The position numbers and the translations under genes were made by a program. The notes under the pieces were generated by a model. The model was given only the letters and a program-made list of their open reading frames with translations. It was not told where the DNA came from and ran no database searches. 48,139 bases of DNA from Opitutaceae bacterium (GTDB lineage Bacteria; Verrucomicrobiota; Verrucomicrobiia; Opitutales; Opitutaceae), in contig JAIXQE010000188.1 of the NCBI GenBank assembly GCA_027485815.1, forward strand, positions 1-48,139, given 5' to 3'. Below are positions 1 to 10,141 of this stretch, piece by piece. Positions within the stretch are counted from its first letter, which is position 1; every line of letters starts with the position of its first letter.

Positions 1-156
1 CTGCATTTCCTGGATCGCGGCGCCGGGCGAGTGGCGTTCGACGATCAGGGGCCAGAGGTTGAGCTCGCGGGGCTGGGCCGCGTCCGCGCGCGCGGCCTCG
101 CCGGCTGGGAGGGACCCGGCGAGGGGCAGGAGGGCGAGGGCGAGCAGGCGGCGCAT
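1..156 (-). CDS. Secreted protein of unknown function, 5' end only (52 residues)
   Basis: The reverse strand opens with ATG at 156 and reads 52 codons without a stop to the window edge. The first residues are a good Sec signal peptide: MRR, then a Leu/Ala-rich stretch (LLALALLPLAGSL), then a small-residue region with a plausible cleavage after Ala-18 or the following Ala-rich stretch. The mature start contains RELNLWPLIVERH, which resembles the start of exported hypothetical proteins I associate with Opitutaceae, but I cannot name a family. No clear Shine-Dalgarno sequence precedes the ATG. The gene is divergent from rsmD. Most of it lies outside the window, so function is unknown; the gene call rests on the signal peptide and the open frame. 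Confidence 0.6.
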   Translation of the reverse strand, partial: MRRLLALALLPLAGSLPAGEAARADAAQPRELNLWPLIVERHSPGAAIQEMQ

Positions 157-257
157 CGGGAGCGGCGGGAGGAAGGTGCGGAAGGGTCAGCATCAACCAA
201 CGGAAGGCAGGCGGCAAATCCTATGTCGCACCAAGGGAAAGCCGCGGCGGAGCGGAG

Positions 258-287
258 TTCCACGCGGTCAGCTCGGCCGGCGTGGAA
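258..287. promoter_or_regulatory. Inverted repeat in the divergent rsmD / secreted-protein intergenic region
   Basis: Perfect 8-base arms TTCCACGC (258-265) and GCGTGGAA (280-287) are separated by 14 bases, in the 222-base gap between two divergently oriented genes. The geometry suits either an operator or a weak hairpin. No regulator is implied by the neighbours. Function is inference only. Confidence 0.3.
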
Positions 288-378
288 TCCCGTTGCGCGC
301 GCTCCGGTTGGTCTGGCAATCCCGGGGGATGTCGTCCGTGCCTTCCGCCGTTGTCGCCCCCGGGTGCAAGGAGGCGGT

Positions 379-960
379 ATGCGCCTGAGCGGCGGGGTCG
401 CCCGGGGGATCCCCTTGGTGGTGCCACCCGGCGACCGCGTGCGGCCGGCGACGGACGGGATGCGACAGGCGGTATTTTCCAGCCTAGCGGCGCTGGTGCC
501 GGGCGCCACGTGCCTAGACCTGTTCGCGGGCACCGGCTCCTACGGCCTCGAAGCGCTGAGCCGGGGGGCGGCGCGGGTCGTGTTCGTGGAGCGTAACCCC
601 AAGGCTCTCGGCTGTTTGCGCCGCAACCTAACGGCCGTGGAACGCAGCCTCGGCACCCCGCTCGAATCCGCGGGCCGGGCCCTGATCGTGGCCGGCGACG
701 CCACAACCTTCACGCCCCCGGGGGAGGGGCCGGACTTGGTGTTCATCGATCCGCCCTACGAACTCATCCCGGAGTTGGCGCCGGCCCTTTTCGCGCGCCT
801 AGCGACCCTGCTCGCGCCGAAGCCGGATGCCGTCGTGGTCTTGGAGTACCCCGGGGAACTGGACCTGGCGCCGGAGGGATGGGTTCTACGGAAAAGGTTG
901 GGCCACGGAGCGCGCCAGCCGACGGCCGGCTTCTTCCGCCGCTCGCCGCCCGCCGTCTGA
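379..960 (+). CDS. rsmD: 16S rRNA (guanine-N2)-methyltransferase, RsmD family
   Basis: 193 residues, the usual RsmD length. RsmD methylates G966 of 16S rRNA (E. coli numbering) in the assembling 30S subunit using S-adenosylmethionine. Seen in sequence: an N-terminal [10 protein letters not shown] start with the [13 protein letters not shown] block typical of the family, the SAM-binding motif [10 protein letters not shown] (residues 46-54), acidic motif II around VFVERN (68-73), and the catalytic motif IV DPPY (124-127). The open frame runs back to position 31, but ATG 379 is preceded by a strong Shine-Dalgarno AAGGAGG at 368-374 and fits the family N-terminus, so I chose it. The C-terminus is Arg/Pro-rich and divergent. 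The next gene starts 82 bases downstream on the same strand. Confidence 0.9.
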   Translation: MRLSGGVARGIPLVVPPGDRVRPATDGMRQAVFSSLAALVPGATCLDLFAGTGSYGLEALSRGAARVVFVERNPKALGCLRRNLTAVERSLGTPLESAGRALIVAGDATTFTPPGEGPDLVFIDPPYELIPELAPALFARLATLLAPKPDAVVVLEYPGELDLAPEGWVLRKRLGHGARQPTAGFFRRSPPAV

Positions 961-992
961 CCGCGGCGTCAGCGCGCGTGGTCGGCTTAGGG

Positions 993-1020
993 TTGCAGTT
1001 GTCGCTTCCGGGCCTAGTCT
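993..1020 (+). promoter_or_regulatory. Possible sigma-70-type promoter before the DUF1552 gene
   Basis: TTGCAG (993-998), 16 bases, TAGTCT (1015-1020), 22 bases before the ATG at 1043. Both hexamers are partial matches to the bacterial housekeeping consensus and the spacing is acceptable. In such GC-rich DNA this is weak evidence; the 82-base gap after rsmD makes an own promoter reasonable. Confidence 0.25.
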
Positions 1021-1042
1021 CGCCGCAGTTACCCTGACCCTG

Positions 1043-2386
1043 ATGAGCACTCCCACCCCGGTTGCCCGCCCTGCGTTGCCGTCTGTCCGTGTCTCGACCC
1101 AGCGGAGCGTGTCGCGCCGGGGGTTTTTGCGGGCGACGGGCGTAGGGATGTCGCTGCCCTTTTTGGACGCGATGCGGCCGGCTTTTGCGCGGACCGCGGC
1201 GCCCGCCAAGCCGCGGCGCATGCTGGGCATCTGCAACAACCTCGGCCTGTTGCCGGACCAGTTCTTCCCCCAGCAGACCGGGCGCGGCTACGCGCTGTCC
1301 CCGTACCTCGAGACCCTGCGGGCGCACCGGGAGGACTTCACCGTCTTCAGCGGCGTGTGGCACCCGGACGTCGACGCGGGACACCCGGCGGACATCTGTT
1401 TCCTCACCGCGGCGCCGCGGCCGGGCAGCGGCGGGTTCCGCAACACCATCTCGCTCGACCAGTTCATCGCCGAGCGCATCGGCCACGAGACCCGCTTCCC
1501 CTCGCTCACCCTGGGTGTGAACGTCCAGCAGGGCCAGCGGAGCCTGTCGTGGACCGCCTCCGGCGTCCTCATCCCCTGCGAGGAGAAGGCGTCCGATGTG
1601 TTCCGCCGGCTGTTCGTCCAGGGCTCCCCCGCGGACGTCGCGGCGCAGCTGCGCCGACTGGCGCAGGGCCGGAGCATTTTGGACGCGGTGGGCGGGCAGG
1701 CGCGGGACCTGCAGCGCAGCGTGGGGGCGCGGGACCGGGACCGGCTCGACCAGTATTTCACCAGCGTGCGCGAGCTGGAGCAGCGCCTCCAGGCGGCGCG
1801 CGAGTGGGAGCACCGCCCGAAGCCGCAGGTCGCGGCCGCCGTGCCCCTCGATCCGGCGAGCCCCAAGGCGTACATGGACAAGGTGAAGCTGATGTACGAC
1901 CTGGCGCGGCTGGCGTTCCAGACCGACTCCACGCGCTCCATCTCGCTGCTGCTCGACAGCGTCAATTCCCCGACCATCGACCTCGACCACGAGGTGAAGA
2001 TCACGGATGGCTATCACAACCTGTCGCACCACGGCCGTTCGGAGGCGAAGATTGCCCAGTTGAAGGCGATCGACCAATGGCACCTGCGCCTGCTGGGGAA
2101 CCTGTTCGACGAGCTGAAGGCGCTGCCGGAGGACGGCGAGACCGTCTTCGACCGGACGATGATCCTGTACGGTTCGAACCTCGGCAACGCGAACACCCAC
2201 GTGACGACCAACCTGCCGACGCTGCTCGCCGGCGGCGGGTTCCGCCACGGCCAGCACCTGGCCTTCGACCGCGTGCACAATTATCCCCTGCCGAACCTGT
2301 TCGTCTCGATGCTCCAGCGGATGGGCATCCCGGCGGACAAGTTCGCCTCCTCCACCGGCACGATGCGCGGCCTCGACCTGGCCTGA
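1043..2386 (+). CDS. Tat-exported DUF1552 family protein
   Basis: 447 residues. The N-terminus carries a twin-arginine signal, [10 protein letters not shown] at about residues 23-32, followed by a short hydrophobic stretch ending near AFA. The body matches DUF1552: early [19 protein letters not shown], then PHPADICFL-like and [11 protein letters not shown] segments, a central helical ELEQRL region, and a C-terminal [29 protein letters not shown]-type region recalling the sulfatase/alkaline-phosphatase-like superfamily. The family is abundant in Planctomycetes and Verrucomicrobia and of unknown biochemical function; it is usually encoded beside a DUF1592/DUF1588 cytochrome-like partner, which is absent here. 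ATG 1043 was chosen because it places the Tat motif near the start; the upstream extension of the frame overlaps rsmD. A TonB-dependent receptor follows after 106 bases. Confidence 0.85.
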   Translation: MSTPTPVARPALPSVRVSTQRSVSRRGFLRATGVGMSLPFLDAMRPAFARTAAPAKPRRMLGICNNLGLLPDQFFPQQTGRGYALSPYLETLRAHREDFTVFSGVWHPDVDAGHPADICFLTAAPRPGSGGFRNTISLDQFIAERIGHETRFPSLTLGVNVQQGQRSLSWTASGVLIPCEEKASDVFRRLFVQGSPADVAAQLRRLAQGRSILDAVGGQARDLQRSVGARDRDRLDQYFTSVRELEQRLQAAREWEHRPKPQVAAAVPLDPASPKAYMDKVKLMYDLARLAFQTDSTRSISLLLDSVNSPTIDLDHEVKITDGYHNLSHHGRSEAKIAQLKAIDQWHLRLLGNLFDELKALPEDGETVFDRTMILYGSNLGNANTHVTTNLPTLLAGGGFRHGQHLAFDRVHNYPLPNLFVSMLQRMGIPADKFASSTGTMRGLDLA

Positions 2387-2393
2387 ACGCCGC

Positions 2394-2413
2394 GCCGGGG
2401 ACTTTACCCCGGC
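2394..2413 (+). terminator. Hairpin between the DUF1552 gene and the TonB receptor gene
   Basis: GCCGGGG (2394-2400), loop ACTTTA, CCCCGGC (2407-2413): a perfect 7-bp GC stem 8 bases after the DUF1552 stop codon. No T-run follows, so it is not a classic intrinsic terminator; it may terminate partially, attenuate, or protect the 3' end of the upstream message. Confidence 0.4.
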
Positions 2414-2492
2414 CGCTTCGGCTTGCCGCGGCGGCGGTGGGCCGGAGAGCGTGATCCCCCGGCTCCGCGCTGCCCGAACCCCTTTTCCCACC

Positions 2493-5400
2493 ATGACACC
2501 CAACCCTAACCCGATCCCGACCTGGCTGCGAACCTTGGTCGTGCTCTCCACCCTGTTCGCCCTGCCCGCTGTGCTCCGCGCCCAAGCCACCGGCATCATC
2601 CAGGGGCGCATCTTCAACCCCGTCAGCCAGGAGTACGTGCGCGATGCGCAGGTTACCCTCGATGGGACCAACCAGGTCACCTACTCCGAGGGCGATGGCT
2701 CTTTCCAGTTCGCCGGCGTGCCCGCCGGGTCGGCCTCCATCACCGTCACCTACACCGGCTACAACACGGTGAAGGAGACCTTCACCGTCGCCGCCGGCCA
2801 GACCGCGGTCCGGGAGATCCGCCTGACCAGCACCGCGGCGGCCGCGCCCGCCAAGGACGGGGTCGTGCAGCTCCAAGCCTTCACCGTGTCGACCGAGCGC
2901 GAGGGCAACGCCAAGGCCATCATGGCCCAGCGGCGCTCGATGAGCATCACCACCTCCGTGGCCTCAGACATCTTCGGTGACGTGACCGACGGCAACGTCG
3001 GCGAGTTCCTGAAGTACCTGCCGGGCGTCGACCTCGATTACGTCGAGTCGGAGGCGCGTGGTCCGCGCCTCGGCGGCATGGATTCCCAGTACGTGGGCGT
3101 GTCGTTCGACGGCATCCGCTCGGCGAGCGCGGACGCGAACCGCGGCGGCGGCGCCAATTCCCGTGCCACCTCGTTCGAGGGCTTCTCGATCACCGCCATC
3201 GAGTCGATCGAGATCAACCGCACCTCGGCGCCGGACTCGGACGCGGACAATCCCGCGGGCACCATCAACATGCGCACCAAGCGCGCCTTCGACCGCAAGG
3301 GCCGGAACGTGATCTACAACACCAGCCTCAACTTCAACGCCGAGGAGTTCACCTGGCGGAAGACGCAGGGCCCCCGTGACGGCGAGTCCTACAAGTGGAA
3401 GCCCAACTACTCCTTCGATTACGCGGAGTCGTTCCTCAACCAGCGCTTCGGCGTCCTCCTCTCGGCCAGCCACGCGCACTCCTACACCGAGCAGTACGTG
3501 GTGAACAACGGCTACAACCGCTCCCCCAACGCGAACGACCCGCGGCCGATGGTCATCCGCCAGATCGACTTCAAGGACGGCAACAAGACCATCCTGAAGG
3601 ACGCGGTGACGCTGACGGCCGACTGGAAGGTGACCCCGAGCCTCGTCGTCTCGATGACCGGCATCTACACCTACACCGAGGGTGAGTTCTGGAACCGGAA
3701 CTTCACCTTCGTGGCGGCCAACGACAACGCGAACGTCAACAACGGCCGCAACTCCGTCGGTGGCGACGGCATCAACACCATCATCGCCCGCCGCGAGGGC
3801 ACCGCGAACGCCGCGCAGCTCAACAACGGCGGCGGCACCTCGGCGAAGCTGACCTACACCCGGACCTTCTCCCCGCGCTTCGAGTACAAGTCCAGCCGCT
3901 GGGTGGTCGACGGTGCGCTCGGGTATTCGCGCTCCGTGAACAACTACGAGTCGCTGGAACGCGGCTTCTCCAACAGCGAGGGCGGCAGTTCGCAGTCGGG
4001 CTTCATCGCCACCCGCCCCCACCAGGAGTCGTGGGAGTGGACCATCCGGCAGACCTCGGGCAACGACTGGTTCAACTACGCGAACTACGTCGACACCAAC
4101 AACCGTTCCGGGGGCACGCGGGTGAACAACGACAACCGGACCTGGATCACGGAGATCCAGAGCGCGCAGCTGAACGCGCGGTGGGCGGTGCCGTTCCTTG
4201 AGCGGTTCCCGACCTCGCTGAAGTTCGGCGGCAAGATCGCGGCCGAGGAGCGCAACAACAACATCGTGAGCGACTGGGACATCTGGTCGTACACCGGGCC
4301 CGGCGGCAACACCGTGGGGGTCAGTCCGACCAACGGCGCCAACATCAACACGGCCTACGGCAACTGGGCGAACCTGGGGCCCCAGTTCATCTCCCCGCAC
4401 CCGTTCGATCTGGGCACGACGAACGGCCTCACGGTCTTCAATGTGAACGGCCAGCAGGGGATGCCGCAGCGCGTCAACCGCCAGGCGGTGGCGCTCCTGT
4501 TCCGCGATCAGCCGGGCTGGTTCACGCACATGGGCACGCCGGAGAACTACTACACGTCGTTCTTCGCGAACCCGCGCGACTTCCAGCAGACGGTCACCTC
4601 CGGCTACACCCAGGCCACCGTGCGCCTGTCGCCGAAGCTGACGATGCTGGGCGGCGTCCGGATGGAGGAGACGCAGAACGACGTGCGGGAGTTCGATCCG
4701 CTGACGCGCGCGCAGGTGCTCGCGGCTGGTTATCCGGTGAACGCGCCGGGCACCAACGGCGGCCGGGCCCTCACGCTCCCGGGCATGATCTACCAGTACA
4801 CCCACAACCCGCGGGTCACCCGCTCCTCGGTGTACCGGAATTACTTCCCGTCGATCATGTTCAAGTACTACATCCTGCCGGACTTCGAGTTCCAGATCGG
4901 CTTCAACAAGTCGATCTCCCGGCCGCCGATCGACAGCATCACGGGCGTCTGGGGCATCGATGAGGTGAACCTGCGCGTCTCCGCCCCCAACGCGGCGCTG
5001 CAGCCCGAGTACCACAAGAAGTTCCAGTCGCGCCTCGCGTACTACTTCCGTGGCCGCTCGCCCGGCCAGCTGACCCTCGACCTGACGCAGGTGAAGGCCA
5101 CGAACTTCCGCCAGACGTTCGACTTCACCGCGGAGGACTTCGGCGTGGATGACCCGGACTTCGCCCCGTACACGTTCCGCACGACGGTCAACAGCCCCGA
5201 CGAGCAGACGTTCCGCTCGATGGACCTGGCCTACAACCAGACCCTCGGGTTCCTGCCCAGCGAGTACCTGCGGGGCCTGAACTTCAACGTCGCGTTCTCG
5301 CGGGCCTACGCGGACCGCCGCCGCGCCAACCTCGCGCCCTACCGCGTGTCCTCGCGCCTCGGCTACGCCTACAAGAAGTTCAACGGCTCCGTCGGCATGG

Positions 5401-5651
5401 TCTGGCGTCCGGACACCCCGGACAGCACCACCTACGGCCAGTACCAGGGTGAGATCACGCAGTTCGACGTCTCGCTCAACTGGCGCCTCACCCCGCGGCT
5501 GACGCTCTACACGCAGATCCGCAACATCACCGGCAAGCCGGTGCTCTGGTACCACACCGCGCCCGGCGTGGTGGAGGGCCAGCAGCGCGCCCTGCGGCAG
5601 CTGCAGGAGTACGGGGCCAACTGGGTCTTCGGCCTCCGCGGCATGTTCTAA
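2493..5651 (+). CDS. TonB-dependent outer membrane receptor with carboxypeptidase-like N-terminal domain
   Basis: 1052 residues. Order of parts: Sec signal peptide (about 1-30, ending LRAQ), a carboxypeptidase-regulatory-like beta domain (about 32-112, starting TGIIQGRIFNPVS), a linker with QLQAFTVSTERE, which is characteristic of Opitutaceae receptors and may include the TonB box, the plug domain (about 135-265; GNVGEFLKYLPGVDL, IESIEINR, DADNPAGTINM), then a 22-strand-type barrel ending in aromatic GLRGMF, the expected BamA-recognised terminus. It imports a large or scarce substrate across the outer membrane, energised by TonB-ExbBD; the substrate cannot be read from sequence. ATG 2493 gives the proper signal peptide; an in-frame GTG at 2451 only adds 14 unlikely residues. 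No SusD-like partner is adjacent, as usual in this phylum. Confidence 0.93.
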   Translation: MTPNPNPIPTWLRTLVVLSTLFALPAVLRAQATGIIQGRIFNPVSQEYVRDAQVTLDGTNQVTYSEGDGSFQFAGVPAGSASITVTYTGYNTVKETFTVAAGQTAVREIRLTSTAAAAPAKDGVVQLQAFTVSTEREGNAKAIMAQRRSMSITTSVASDIFGDVTDGNVGEFLKYLPGVDLDYVESEARGPRLGGMDSQYVGVSFDGIRSASADANRGGGANSRATSFEGFSITAIESIEINRTSAPDSDADNPAGTINMRTKRAFDRKGRNVIYNTSLNFNAEEFTWRKTQGPRDGESYKWKPNYSFDYAESFLNQRFGVLLSASHAHSYTEQYVVNNGYNRSPNANDPRPMVIRQIDFKDGNKTILKDAVTLTADWKVTPSLVVSMTGIYTYTEGEFWNRNFTFVAANDNANVNNGRNSVGGDGINTIIARREGTANAAQLNNGGGTSAKLTYTRTFSPRFEYKSSRWVVDGALGYSRSVNNYESLERGFSNSEGGSSQSGFIATRPHQESWEWTIRQTSGNDWFNYANYVDTNNRSGGTRVNNDNRTWITEIQSAQLNARWAVPFLERFPTSLKFGGKIAAEERNNNIVSDWDIWSYTGPGGNTVGVSPTNGANINTAYGNWANLGPQFISPHPFDLGTTNGLTVFNVNGQQGMPQRVNRQAVALLFRDQPGWFTHMGTPENYYTSFFANPRDFQQTVTSGYTQATVRLSPKLTMLGGVRMEETQNDVREFDPLTRAQVLAAGYPVNAPGTNGGRALTLPGMIYQYTHNPRVTRSSVYRNYFPSIMFKYYILPDFEFQIGFNKSISRPPIDSITGVWGIDEVNLRVSAPNAALQPEYHKKFQSRLAYYFRGRSPGQLTLDLTQVKATNFRQTFDFTAEDFGVDDPDFAPYTFRTTVNSPDEQTFRSMDLAYNQTLGFLPSEYLRGLNFNVAFSRAYADRRRANLAPYRVSSRLGYAYKKFNGSVGMVWRPDTPDSTTYGQYQGEITQFDVSLNWRLTPRLTLYTQIRNITGKPVLWYHTAPGVVEGQQRALRQLQEYGANWVFGLRGMF

Positions 5652-5681
5652 GCCTCCGGGCGAACTTCCCGCCCGTTCGCG

Positions 5682-5712
5682 CCGGCGCGCTTCCCGCAAG
5701 GGGGCGCGCCGG
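5682..5712. terminator. Hairpin between convergent TonB receptor and lutC genes
   Basis: CCGGCGCGC (5682-5690) pairs with GCGCGCCGG (5704-5712) across a 13-base loop, giving a perfect 9-bp stem in the 97-base convergent gap. A short pyrimidine-rich stretch (TTCGCTTTCC) follows on the plus strand, but there is no strong T tract on either strand. It is well placed to stop transcription from both sides. Confidence 0.45.
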
Positions 5713-5748
5713 TTCGCTTTCCGGGGCCGGCGACCCCCGGCGTTCAGG

Positions 5749-6359
5749 TCAGGGGACGATCAGGGCGAGCTGTTCGCCGGGACCGTGGACGCCCTCGATC
5801 AAGATGCCCTCGACGTCGGCCGTCTTGGAGGGGCCGGTGCACCAGACCACGTTGCGGTCGTCCCCGAGGGCGGCGACGGCCTGCGTGACATCCCCGAAGA
5901 TGTCCGCGCGGGAGACCACGGCGATGTGGACCCAGGGGGCGAGCGCGGCGAGGCGGCTGGCGGTGGTGCGGTCGTGGAGGATGATCGTCCCGGACTCGGC
6001 GATGGCGCCCGCCGCGCGGGTGATGCCGAAGGCGTAGTCGTCGACGCGGGTGCGGTCGAAGCTCGTCTCGACCGTGAAGCCGTCGGCGAAATGCGGGGCG
6101 AGGTCGGGCCAGAGGGCGGGGTCGCAGTAGCCGTGGCGGTGGCCGCCGGCGCGGAGGTGCGCGACCACGGCGGCGGGGGAGGTGAGGGCGAGGCCGTTCA
6201 CGCGGCGCATCCGTTCCGCGAGGAGCTCGGCGAGGTCGCGCCCGGCGAGGAGGCCGCGGAGGACGGCGATCTCCGAATCGTAGGTCGGCAGCGGGGCGCG
6301 CTCGTGCAGCGGGGCGAGGGCGCCGCGGACGCGGGACAGGATGGACTCGCGGTCGTCGG

Positions 6360-6363
<4 letters not shown>
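5749..6363 (-). CDS. lutC: L-lactate utilisation protein LutC (LUD domain)
   Basis: 204 residues. LutC is the third component of the LutABC L-lactate oxidising complex that converts L-lactate to pyruvate in the cytoplasm. The protein is a single LUD (lactate utilisation) domain: RESILSRVRGAL at the start, a central DDYAFGITRAAGAIAESGTI segment, and the C-terminal HIAVVSRADIFGDV and NVVWCTGPSKTADVEGILIEGVHGP blocks, the latter being the family signature. The ATG at 6363 overlaps the stop of lutB by four bases (ATGA), so translation is probably coupled. It is the last gene of lutABC and converges with the TonB receptor gene. Confidence 0.92.
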
Positions 6364-7762
<1,399 letters not shown>

Positions 7763-7766
<4 letters not shown>

Positions 7767-8533
7767 GACTTGGCCTCCCCGCCCCGAAGGGCGTCGCGGA
7801 GCACCTGGGCGAGGTGGAGCGTCCGGATCGGCCGGCCCTCGCGGGCGGCGAGGCCGCCGAGGTGCATCATGCAGCTCATGTCCCCGGAGACGTAGACGTC
7901 GGGCTGCGCGGCGCGGACATGGTCCAGCTTCAGCTGCCCCATTGCGCCGGAGAGGTGGGGGAAGGTGACCGCGAAGGTGCCGCCGAAGCCGCAGCACTGC
8001 TCGGCCTCGCCGAACTCCACCACCTCGAGGCCGGCGATCGAGCGCAGGAGCGTGAGGGCGGCGGCGACGCTGTCCGTGCCGCGGGAGTGGCACGAGCGGT
8101 GGAACGCGACCCGGGCGGGGTAACGGCCGGGCCAGGTGCGGACGCCGAGGCCATTGACCAGGTAGTCGGCGAGTTCCCAGGTGCGTCGGCCGAGGGCCTC
8201 GACCGCGGGGGCGTCCGGCTCCTTTTCGAATTCCAGCACCGCCCCGTGGAACAGCATCGCGGCGCAGGAGCCGCTGGGCACGACGACCGGGTCCTCCCCC
8301 GCGAAGGTGCGCACCGTGTGGCGGACGACGCGGCGGGAGGCGGGCCAGTCGCCGCCGTTGAACGCGGGTTGGCCGCAGCAGGTCTGGCCCTCGGGAAAGG
8401 CGACCTCGACCCCGGCGTGCTCGAGCACCTCGACGGTCGCGGCGGCCACGTCGTCGTAGAAAGCGTCGCAGAGGCAGGTGGCCATCAGCTGGACCCGTCG
8501 GCCGGTGAGGGGAGTGCGCTCGCGGTTGAGCAT
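7763..8533 (-). CDS. lutA: L-lactate oxidation protein LutA (CCG-domain, heterodisulfide-reductase-like)
   Basis: 256 residues. Two cysteine-rich CCG domains are visible: CCGQPAFNGG in the N-terminal half and CCGFGGTFAV in the C-terminal half, with the associated FHRSCHSRG and SGDMSCMMHLGG segments. These are the signature of LutA and of GlpC/HdrB-type proteins that bind an iron-sulfur centre. The open frame starts at 8620, but ATG 8533 (MLNRERTPLTGRRVQL) matches the family N-terminus; the additional 29 residues are Arg/Pro-rich and implausible. No strong Shine-Dalgarno is evident. First gene of lutABC and divergent from rhaB across 122 bases, suggesting joint control of lactate oxidation and rhamnose use. 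Confidence 0.9.
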
Positions 8534-8574
8534 GAGAGTGTTGTCGAAGCTGCGCCGGGTCGGGGCGCTGGCAA

Positions 8575-8596
8575 CGGGATTTCTTGGATTTTCCCG
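8575..8596. promoter_or_regulatory. Candidate operator in the lutA-rhaB divergent region
   Basis: The only AT-richer island in the 122-base gap. It contains two direct copies of GGATTT nine bases apart (8577-8582 and 8586-8591) inside a short inverted repeat CGGGA (8575-8579) / TCCCG (8592-8596). It lies 42 bases before the lutA start and 60 before rhaB, suitable for a shared regulator, but no consensus I know fits it. Confidence 0.25.
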
Positions 8597-8655
8597 GCGG
8601 GGCCGGCCCGCGATTTTCACGTGACGCCGCCCCGGCGGCGGCTTTGCTCCGGGCG

Positions 8656-10113
8656 ATGCCCCGTACCGTCTACTCCGCCGCCCTCGACTTCGGCGCCACC
8701 AGCGGCCGCGTGATCCTCGGCCGTTGGGACGGCCGCCGCCTCGGCCTCACCGAGGTCCACCGCTTCCCGAACGCCTTCCGCAGCCTCGCCGGCCACGACT
8801 ACTGGGACCTCGGCACCCTCTGGCACGAGGCGCAGGCCGGCCTGCGCGCCGCCGCCGCCGCCCTCCCCCGCGGCGCCGTCCTCGCCTCGGTGGGCGTCGA
8901 CTGCTGGGGCGTGGACTATGCGCTCGTGAACGACGCGGGCCGGCTGGTGTTCCCGGTGCACGCCTACCGCGACGCGCGCACCCAGGAGGGTCTGGGCCGG
9001 CTGGCGCGGACCCCCGCGGCGCTGCAGCGCGTCTACGCGGCCACGGGCATCCCGAACGTCTTCTACAACACTTCCCTGCAGCTCGCGGAGACCGTCGCCC
9101 GCTGCCCGGCCATCACCGACCTCGCCACCCGCTGCCTGCTGCTGCCGGATTATTTCAACTTCCTGCTCTCGGGCCGGATGGAGAACGAGTTCACCGTCGC
9201 GAGCACCTCGCAGCTGATCGACGTCCGCTCGCGCGACTGGTCCCGCGCCACGCTGGACCATTTCCGCATCCCCCCCGGCTGGTTCACCCCGCCGCTGCCC
9301 GTGGGGGCCTCGCTCGGCCGGCTCCTGCCCGCCGTCGCCGGGACCGCGCCGCAGCTGCGCCGGACCAAGGTGATCGCCGTCCCCGGGCACGACACCGCCT
9401 GCGCCTACGACGCGATGCCGGCGGATCCGGACGGTGGCGATGCCTTCCTGAGTTCCGGCACGTGGTCACTGCTCGGCTTCGAGAGCGACACCCCGGTGCT
9501 CGGGCCGGAGGCGCTGGCGGCCCGGGTGGCCAACGAACGCATTGCCGACGGTCGCTACCGGCCGCTGACCAACGTGCCGGGCCTGTGGCTGCTCGAGGGC
9601 ACGCTGAAGGACTTCGCCCGGCGACCGGGCAACGACCGCGAATGGGCGGCCCTGATCACCGCCGCCGGCCGCCTGCCCGCGCCGGCGGGGCTGCTGCAGG
9701 TGACGGATCCCGCCTTCACCAACCCCAAGTCGATGCGCGCGGCGATCGACGCGCACCTGCGCGCGCGCCGGTTACCGGTCCCGACCGGCCTCCCGGGCTA
9801 CGTGCGCCTGATCTGCGATTCCCTCGGCCGTGGACACGCGGACGCGCTCGCGGCGTTCGAACGGATGACGGGCCGCCGTTTCCGGCGGATTTTGATCGTC
9901 GGCGGCGGCTCCCGCAACCGCCTGCTCTGCCAGGCCACGGCGGACGCGGCGGGCCTGCCGGTGGTCAGTTTCGCCCTCGAGGGCACGGCCGTCGGCAACC
10001 TCGCCCGGCAGCTGATCGCCCTGCGGGCCGTGCGCGACCTGCCCACCTTCCGGCGCCTGCTCGCCGCGGACCTCGCCCAGACCGTGTACCGCCCGGCCCG
10101 GCCGCGGACCTGA
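8656..10113 (+). CDS. rhaB: Rhamnulokinase (FGGY carbohydrate kinase family)
   Basis: 485 residues, the usual RhaB length. The enzyme phosphorylates L-rhamnulose to L-rhamnulose 1-phosphate with ATP. Visible family features: LDFGATSGRVILG phosphate-1 loop at about 9-21, the sugar-binding SVGVDCWGVDYALV block (about 80), the FYNTSLQL segment, the hinge-side FLSSGTWSLLGFE motif (about 270-285) typical of rhamnulokinases, and a C-terminal ILIVGGGSRNRLLCQ adenosine-binding motif (about 413-428). ATG 8656 was chosen because the preceding 24 codons of the open frame show no family similarity. It is divergent from lutABC; rhamnulose-1-phosphate aldolase yields lactaldehyde, which can be oxidised to lactate, giving the two units a common pathway. 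No rhaA or rhaD is in the window. Confidence 0.9.
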   Translation: MPRTVYSAALDFGATSGRVILGRWDGRRLGLTEVHRFPNAFRSLAGHDYWDLGTLWHEAQAGLRAAAAALPRGAVLASVGVDCWGVDYALVNDAGRLVFPVHAYRDARTQEGLGRLARTPAALQRVYAATGIPNVFYNTSLQLAETVARCPAITDLATRCLLLPDYFNFLLSGRMENEFTVASTSQLIDVRSRDWSRATLDHFRIPPGWFTPPLPVGASLGRLLPAVAGTAPQLRRTKVIAVPGHDTACAYDAMPADPDGGDAFLSSGTWSLLGFESDTPVLGPEALAARVANERIADGRYRPLTNVPGLWLLEGTLKDFARRPGNDREWAALITAAGRLPAPAGLLQVTDPAFTNPKSMRAAIDAHLRARRLPVPTGLPGYVRLICDSLGRGHADALAAFERMTGRRFRRILIVGGGSRNRLLCQATADAAGLPVVSFALEGTAVGNLARQLIALRAVRDLPTFRRLLAADLAQTVYRPARPRT

Positions 10114-10141
10114 CCGCTCGCGCGCTACTCCGCCTGCCGAC

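Noticed and set aside
827-1042. Upstream extension of the DUF1552 gene overlapping rsmD
   Set aside because: It would move the Tat signal to an internal position; ATG 1043 restores it to the N-terminus.
7767-8093. Upstream extension of lutB
   Set aside because: It runs over lutA in another frame with Arg/Pro-rich residues; GTG 7766 has a Shine-Dalgarno sequence and the family N-terminus.
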